The notes under the pieces: model-generated | Databases searched by the model: none | What the model saw: only the letters and a program-made list of their open reading frames with translations | What the model was told of the DNA's origin: nothing | Program-made: the position numbers and the translations under genes | Shown here: positions 61,163-64,000 of the stretch, piece by piece | Layout: each line of letters begins with the position of its first letter | How positions within the stretch are numbered: position 1 is the first letter of the stretch | DNA from: Prevotella sp. | GTDB taxonomy: Bacteria > Bacteroidota > Bacteroidia > Bacteroidales > Bacteroidaceae | Direction of reading: 5' to 3' | DNA: 64,000 nt | Assembly: GCA_017619375.1 (NCBI GenBank) | Contig: JAFZSL010000051.1 | Span: 124,001-188,000, forward strand

Positions 61163-63742
61163 ATGAGAAGAACCCTTATATTATTCATGCTTGTGTGTGT
61201 GGCGTTCGCCTTGAATGCCCAAAGGGTCGTCGTGCACGCTCCGGCAAGAGTGACGGCAGGTGAGAATTTCCGGTTGGAGTACACCATCAACACCACCGAT
61301 GCCGACATACGGCTTGGCGACATCCCCGATGCTTTCGACGTGGTGTATGGCCCCAGCATGTCACAGCAACAGAGCTACACCGTGGTCAACGGACACGCCA
61401 GCGGCTCTGCATCGACCACCTATACCTATATGCTCATGGGAACAAAAAGCGGGACGTTCACCATCCCGCCGGCTCATGTCAACGTAGGAGGAAAATCCAT
61501 TTCATCGGAAGCCGTGAAAGTGACGGTGGTGGGAAATGCACCCGCCTCTTCCTCCGGCAGCAATCCCACCCGCTTCCATCAGGATGACGAAAATGACGAA
61601 CCCGATTTGAAACCATCGGGAACACCCATCGCCCATAGCGACCTTTTCATCAGGGTCAGCGCCAACAAGACCCATGTTCACGAACAGGAGCCCATACTCC
61701 TCACTTACAAGGTGTACACGCTCGTTGACCTCACGCAACTCGATGGCAAGATGCCCGACCTCACCGGCTTCCACACGCAGAAGGTGGACTTGCCCCAACA
61801 GAAAAGTTTCCATTTGGAGAACGTCAATGGGAGAAACTACAAATGCGTCACCTGGAGCCAGTATGTGATGTATCCGCAGATGACGGGAGAGTTGGAAATC
61901 CCCAGCATCACTTTCAAGGGCACTGTCGTGCAGCGTAACACCAGCACCGACCCCTTCGAGCGCTTCTTCAATGGTGGTTCCGGCTATGTGGAGGTGCAAC
62001 GTGAGATAGAGGCTCCGGGAATCAAAATCCAAGTGGACTCCCTGCCCGCCAAACCCGCCGATTTTTCGGGCGGAGTGGGTAGGTTCAACATCTCCGCCCA
62101 ACTCGAAAACCAAAATGTGACAGCAGGGAACCCGCTCAAACTGCGTGTCGTGGTAGGTGGGACGGGAAACCTCAAATTGTTGAAGCAACCCGTGGTGGAG
62201 TTCCCCAAGGATTTCGACCAGTATGACCCTGAGGTGACCGACAAGACCAGCCTCACCTCCAATGGCGTGGAAGGCAATATGATTTACGACTTCATCGCCG
62301 TCCCGCGCAACCCTGGCGACTACACCATTCCTGCCATATCGCTCACCTATTACGACACGGGCTCCAATGGCTATGTCACCGTCAAGACCGCACCCCTCAC
62401 CGTGTCCGTAGCGCCTGGCGACGGTTCCGGGTCGGTGAGTGACTTCACCGACATGCGTGACAAGGACATCCATCCCATCATGCGAGGCAAGACCAGGCAG
62501 CACAAACCCGGGGAGTTTTTCTTCGAATCGCCTGCCTACTGGGTGTGGATTCTCATCCCCTTGGCTGTCTTCGTGGCTTTGCTCGCCATCTTCCGCAAAC
62601 GCGCCCTCGACAACGCCAATGTCATCAAGATGAAGGCCCGCAATGCCAACAAGGTGGCAACGAAACGTTTGCGCACGGCCAACAGGTTGATGCTCAAGGG
62701 TGACAACAACGCCTTCTACGACGAGGTGCTCAAGGCACTTTGGGGCTATGTGGGTGATAAACTCAACATGCCGGAGGAGCAACTCTCGCGTGAGAACGTC
62801 CGTGAGAAACTCGCCGCACTTGGTGTGGATGACGCTTCCGTGGACAAGTTCATCGAGGCTCTTGATGAATGTGAATTCGAACGCTATGCGCCCGGAGATG
62901 CCAGAGGCAATATGAACAAGACTTTCGAATCGGCCATGCAGGCCATCATGGACATAGAGAACACGATGAAGAACAAGAAGCGCACCACGATGTCCTCCGC
63001 CCCGTTGTTGTTGCTGGCGCTGATGCTGCCCGTCGCAGTATGCGCCGCTCCCCCCACCACCAAGGAAGCGGCAGACGAGGCTTACCTCAAGGGTGAATAC
63101 CAACAAGCCATCAAGGATTACGAGTCGCTGTTGAAGGATGGGGAGAGTGCCGAGTTGTATTATAACCTGGGGAACGCCTATTTCCGTTCCGAGAACATCA
63201 CCAAGGCCATCTTGAATTATGAAAGGGCGCATTTGCTCTCTCCCGGCGACAAGGACATCTTGTTCAACTTGCAGTTCGCCCGCTCCAAGACCATCGACAA
63301 GATGAACCCGCAGTCGGAGATATTTTTTGTCGGCTGGTATCAGTCGTTGGTCAATTTCACCAGTGTGGACCGATGGGCTTACATCGCCGTGGTCAGCATC
63401 ATCCTTGCGCTCACCCTCTTGTTGCTTTACCTCTTCGCCGAGCGGATGCTGCTGCGAAAGGTGGGCTTCTTTGGCGGTGTGGCCTTCTTCCTGCTTTTCA
63501 TCTTGGCCAATCTCTTCGCCTTCCAGCAGAAAAGACAATTGGAGAACCGCAAGGGAGCCATCGTCGTCTCTTCTTCAGTGAGCATACGAAAGCAACCGGC
63601 CGACAATGCCGAAACGGTTTTCGTGCTGCACGAGGGAACCCGTGTTGATATCACAGACCGGTCCATCAAGGGATGGAAAGAGGTGCAGGCTGCCGACGGC
63701 AAAGGCGGATGGCTCCAAGACAACACGATAGAGGAAATCTGA
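61163..63742 (+). CDS. BatD-BatE fusion protein
   Basis: 859 aa. BatD part (1-about 600): signal peptide MRRTLILFMLVCVAFALNAQ, oxygen-tolerance Ig-like repeats (VVVHAPARVTAGENFRLEYTIN; LFIRVSANKTHVHEQEPILLTYKVYTL, both cited as family marks), membrane segment near 460 (YWVWILIPLAVFVALLAIF) and a cytosolic helical part. At residue 602 the frame enters what reads as a second start and signal peptide (MKNKKRTT, MSSAPLLLLALMLPVAVCAA), followed by TPR repeats (630-700), two membrane segments and an SH3b-like end (about 794-859): a full BatE. The two are separate genes in Bacteroides fragilis. An internal start at 62966 could still yield free BatE. Confidence 0.85.
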   Translation: MRRTLILFMLVCVAFALNAQRVVVHAPARVTAGENFRLEYTINTTDADIRLGDIPDAFDVVYGPSMSQQQSYTVVNGHASGSASTTYTYMLMGTKSGTFTIPPAHVNVGGKSISSEAVKVTVVGNAPASSSGSNPTRFHQDDENDEPDLKPSGTPIAHSDLFIRVSANKTHVHEQEPILLTYKVYTLVDLTQLDGKMPDLTGFHTQKVDLPQQKSFHLENVNGRNYKCVTWSQYVMYPQMTGELEIPSITFKGTVVQRNTSTDPFERFFNGGSGYVEVQREIEAPGIKIQVDSLPAKPADFSGGVGRFNISAQLENQNVTAGNPLKLRVVVGGTGNLKLLKQPVVEFPKDFDQYDPEVTDKTSLTSNGVEGNMIYDFIAVPRNPGDYTIPAISLTYYDTGSNGYVTVKTAPLTVSVAPGDGSGSVSDFTDMRDKDIHPIMRGKTRQHKPGEFFFESPAYWVWILIPLAVFVALLAIFRKRALDNANVIKMKARNANKVATKRLRTANRLMLKGDNNAFYDEVLKALWGYVGDKLNMPEEQLSRENVREKLAALGVDDASVDKFIEALDECEFERYAPGDARGNMNKTFESAMQAIMDIENTMKNKKRTTMSSAPLLLLALMLPVAVCAAPPTTKEAADEAYLKGEYQQAIKDYESLLKDGESAELYYNLGNAYFRSENITKAILNYERAHLLSPGDKDILFNLQFARSKTIDKMNPQSEIFFVGWYQSLVNFTSVDRWAYIAVVSIILALTLLLLYLFAERMLLRKVGFFGGVAFFLLFILANLFAFQQKRQLENRKGAIVVSSSVSIRKQPADNAETVFVLHEGTRVDITDRSIKGWKEVQAADGKGGWLQDNTIEEI

Positions 63743-63754
63743 CAACCGCAGCCC

Positions 63755-64000
63755 ATGGACTTGCAGACCCTTGTTGAAATGGACAGACAGGTGTTGGGCG
63801 TGTTCAACGGAGCGCACAACATGTTTCTCGACACGCTCATGGTCACCCTCACATCGGGGGTGACGTGGGTGCCATTTTATATCGCCCTGCTCTATATGGT
63901 GGTGAAGAACAAGGAGACGATGGCCCAGGTGACCCTTATGGTGGTCTGTTGCCTGCTTTGCCTGATGGTCACCGAACTGGTCACCGAGGGTTATGTCAAA
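63755..64000 (+). CDS. PAP2-family membrane phosphatase, N-terminal part (cut by window edge)
   Basis: 82 codons visible, starting MDLQTLVEMDRQVLGVFNGAHN 12 nt after the BatD-BatE stop. NxxHNxFLDTLM is the usual opening of Bacteroidota PAP2 proteins, followed by membrane segments TWVPFYIALLYMVVKN and VTLMVVCCLLCLMVTE. The catalytic KxxxxxxRP motif lies outside. Likely a lipid or undecaprenyl-pyrophosphate phosphatase of the inner membrane. Confidence 0.7.
   Translation, partial: MDLQTLVEMDRQVLGVFNGAHNMFLDTLMVTLTSGVTWVPFYIALLYMVVKNKETMAQVTLMVVCCLLCLMVTELVTEGYVK

Noticed and set aside
62966-63742. Separate batE gene
   Set aside because: It is in the same uninterrupted frame as BatD, so it is annotated as one fused gene; the internal start is noted as a possibility.

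Overview
The window is a stretch of chromosome from a Bacteroidota bacterium, most likely a Prevotella-like member of the Bacteroidales. The support is: promoters of the TTTG-N19/20-TAnnTTTG type rather than the classical -35/-10; many lipoprotein and Sec signal peptides; a C-terminal domain resembling a type IX secretion sorting signal; a GH97 enzyme, SLBB-repeat polysaccharide exporter, DUF1599/DoxX/tpiA/SPOR/folE operon and a Bat aerotolerance operon, all typical of the group; and moderately high G+C with long antisense shadow frames. No rRNA, tRNA, CRISPR array, transposase, integrase or phage gene was seen. The region looks like core chromosome with one exopolysaccharide locus and one repeat-rich intergenic island.

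Layout. 1-906: N-terminal part of a GH97 glycosidase (minus). 1082-8107: a tight plus-strand run of a dipeptidyl peptidase IV-like S9 peptidase, a DUF4861-like secreted protein, both subunits of an indolepyruvate:ferredoxin-type oxidoreductase and a PLP aminotransferase, which together suggest peptide and aromatic amino acid metabolism. 8193-9650: patatin-like protein and small lipoprotein (minus). 9853-14013: very large FN3/adhesin-like secreted protein. 14126-15172: UDP-glucuronate epimerase. 15552-16448: EamA transporter. 16542-23271: minus-strand exopolysaccharide operon (initiating sugar transferase, SLBB exporter, two Wzz proteins, Wzy-like polymerase), with near-identical hairpins at both ends. 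23560-24747: NYN/LOTUS protein and a small dockerin-like protein. 24897-27816: envelope trio (DUF5715, TonB-C domain protein, GYF-PrsW protease). 27825-33478: xth, a lipoprotein, folE, SPOR, tpiA, DoxX-like and DUF1599 (minus). 33755-35203: cca. 35537-41483: RND efflux tripartite pump, then an LpxA-like acyltransferase to 42291.

42292-43215 is a 0.9-kb intergenic island of hairpins, an 83-bp tandem repeat, four REP-like palindromes and a 27-bp tandem repeat. After it come a His-rich Zn/Cd-type P1B ATPase (minus), a small cohesin-like secreted protein, and the GGGtGRT/NifU-like pair (minus). 48087-55089 is a plus-strand housekeeping run: DUF4375, smpB, a short metH, HAD phosphatase, map, tsaD and pncC. 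55348-63742 is the Bat operon (MoxR, DUF58, an unnamed membrane protein, BatA, BatB, BatC and a fused BatD-BatE), followed by the start of a PAP2 phosphatase cut by the window edge.

No wholly new system can be demonstrated from sequence alone. The best candidates for follow-up are the repeat island at 42.3-43.2 kb, the GGGtGRT/NifU-like pair, the separate cohesin-like and dockerin-like small secreted proteins, the atypical LpxA paralogue and the hairpin-flanked exopolysaccharide cassette.
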